Shown here: one piece after another, positions 63,337-64,000 of the stretch | Layout of the letters: every line of letters begins with the position of its first letter | Numbering within the stretch: the stretch's first letter is position 1 | NCBI GenBank assembly: GCA_937944245.1 | Contig: CALDYY010000069.1 | Location: forward strand, 1 to 64,000 | Source of the DNA: an uncultured Saprospiraceae bacterium | GTDB lineage: Bacteria; Bacteroidota; Bacteroidia; Chitinophagales; Saprospiraceae | Reading direction: 5' to 3' | DNA length: 64,000 nucleotides | The notes under the pieces: generated by a model | Seen by the model: only the letters and a program-made list of their open reading frames with translations | Told to the model about the DNA's origin: nothing | Database searches by the model: none | Position numbers and translations under genes: made by a program

Positions 63337-64000
63337 ATGATAAAGATTTTGGTAAATGATGGTCTCCATGCCGATGGTAAAATGCTACTGGAAGAGGCTG
63401 GTTATGAAGTAGATGATAGAAAAGTGGCGCAAGCAGACTTACTTCAAGTGTTGCCCAACTATGATGCTGTCATTGTGAGAAGTGCTACGCATATAAAAAG
63501 AGAGGTGCTAGAACATTGTCCTAACTTGAAACTCATTGCAAGGGCTGGTGTAGGTATGGACAACATTGATACCGCTTTTGCTCGCGAGCGTGGTGTTAAA
63601 ATAATGACTGCGCGCAGAGCTGTGGCACATTCCGTAGCGGAACTAGCTTTTGGGCATATGTTCACATTGGCACGTCATTTTCAAAATACCAATAGGGATA
63701 TGCCTTCTAAAGGGAATACAGCATTCAAAGAACTAAAAGAAGCCTATTCCAATGGCATACAACTAAAAGGAAAGAACTTAGGAATTATTGGCTTTGGAAA
63801 AATTGGGCAAGAGGTAGCGCGTATTGGTATTGGTATTGGTATGAATATTATCCCTGTTGATTTGGAGGTCAATGAAGTAGAAATTGATGTTAGCCTTTAT
63901 CGCACAGCATCAATGAGCCTTGCTGTAAAAATGACGACGACTTCGCTGCAAGAAATGCTACCCGAAGCAGACTTTGTTACTTTGCATGTTCCCCTTAACG
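63337..64000 (+). CDS. serA: D-3-phosphoglycerate dehydrogenase, 3' truncated by the window
   Basis: 221 codons are visible and the frame runs off the window. The N-terminal domain has LIARAGVGMDNIDTAFARERGV, then SVAELAFGHMFTLARHFQNTNRDMPSKG, and the nucleotide-binding LGIIGFGKIGQEVARIG. It is a D-2-hydroxyacid dehydrogenase, most likely SerA, which makes 3-phosphohydroxypyruvate for serine synthesis. The ATG at 63337 opens the standard N-terminus. A related 2-hydroxyacid dehydrogenase cannot be excluded without the C-terminal part. Confidence 0.85.
   Translation, partial: MIKILVNDGLHADGKMLLEEAGYEVDDRKVAQADLLQVLPNYDAVIVRSATHIKREVLEHCPNLKLIARAGVGMDNIDTAFARERGVKIMTARRAVAHSVAELAFGHMFTLARHFQNTNRDMPSKGNTAFKELKEAYSNGIQLKGKNLGIIGFGKIGQEVARIGIGIGMNIIPVDLEVNEVEIDVSLYRTASMSLAVKMTTTSLQEMLPEADFVTLHVPLN

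Overview
The window comes from a low-GC member of the Bacteroidota. The signs are type IX secretion (Por) C-terminal sorting domains, a SusC/SusD pair run by an ECF sigma/FecR couple, several -7 boxes of the TAnnTTTG type, weak or absent Shine-Dalgarno sequences, and a fused NagB-LmbE protein. A saprospire- or chitinophaga-like lineage fits, but I cannot place the genus. No rRNA, tRNA, integrase, transposase or CRISPR array was seen. It reads as an ordinary chromosomal segment with one glycan-utilisation locus and one remarkable non-coding interval.

Layout. 1-7.5 kb: end of a secreted protein, LD-carboxypeptidase, galE, cysQ, three glycosyltransferases and an SPFH protein (envelope and sugar-nucleotide work). 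7.5-13.7 kb: GNAT/amidohydrolase fusion, LytS-like sensor kinase, exported ankyrin protein, phosphohexomutase. 14.1-17.9 kb: candidate small RNA, then an amino-sugar operon (BadF-type kinase, DeoR regulator, NagB-LmbE fusion) behind a promoter with repeated GCG-centred motifs. 17.9-22.3 kb: carotenoid oxygenase with a YpdA-like reductase, then folE with an SDR that lacks the catalytic Ser. 22.3-23.7 kb: 1.4 kb without protein genes, carrying what looks like a tandem family of small structured RNAs. 23.7-31.9 kb: HDAC-like deacetylase, TonB receptor, ComEA-like protein, DASS transporter, rhodanese, holA.

32.2-54.0 kb is a polysaccharide-utilisation locus: ECF sigma factor, FecR, SusC with an STN signalling domain, SusD, a 1889-residue beta-helix mosaic protein with a T9SS tail, GH39-like and GH2 enzymes and three sulfatases. 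The parts suggest sensing at SusC, signal transfer through FecR to the sigma factor, and desulfation plus exo-hydrolysis of a sulfated glycan. 54-64 kb returns to housekeeping genes: acyl-CoA ligase, two FKBP lipoproteins, a dihydroorotase homologue without its metal site, a 7TM-HD phosphohydrolase, a small Cys-rich protein with no ATG start, TolC, and the start of serA.

The best candidate for something undescribed is the interval 22258-23690. A 17-nt box (ATATGTTCATGGGATTA) is identical in three places. Each copy is followed by a GGTCG-initiated hairpin terminator whose stem differs between copies. Two of these copies, plus a third unit without the box, sit behind the same promoter module (T-run-CACA, 11 nt, TTG, 26 nt, CAYATTTGTA), and several units carry a hairpin with an AAAG or AAGA loop. 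This describes a co-regulated multicopy sRNA family; its function is unknown.
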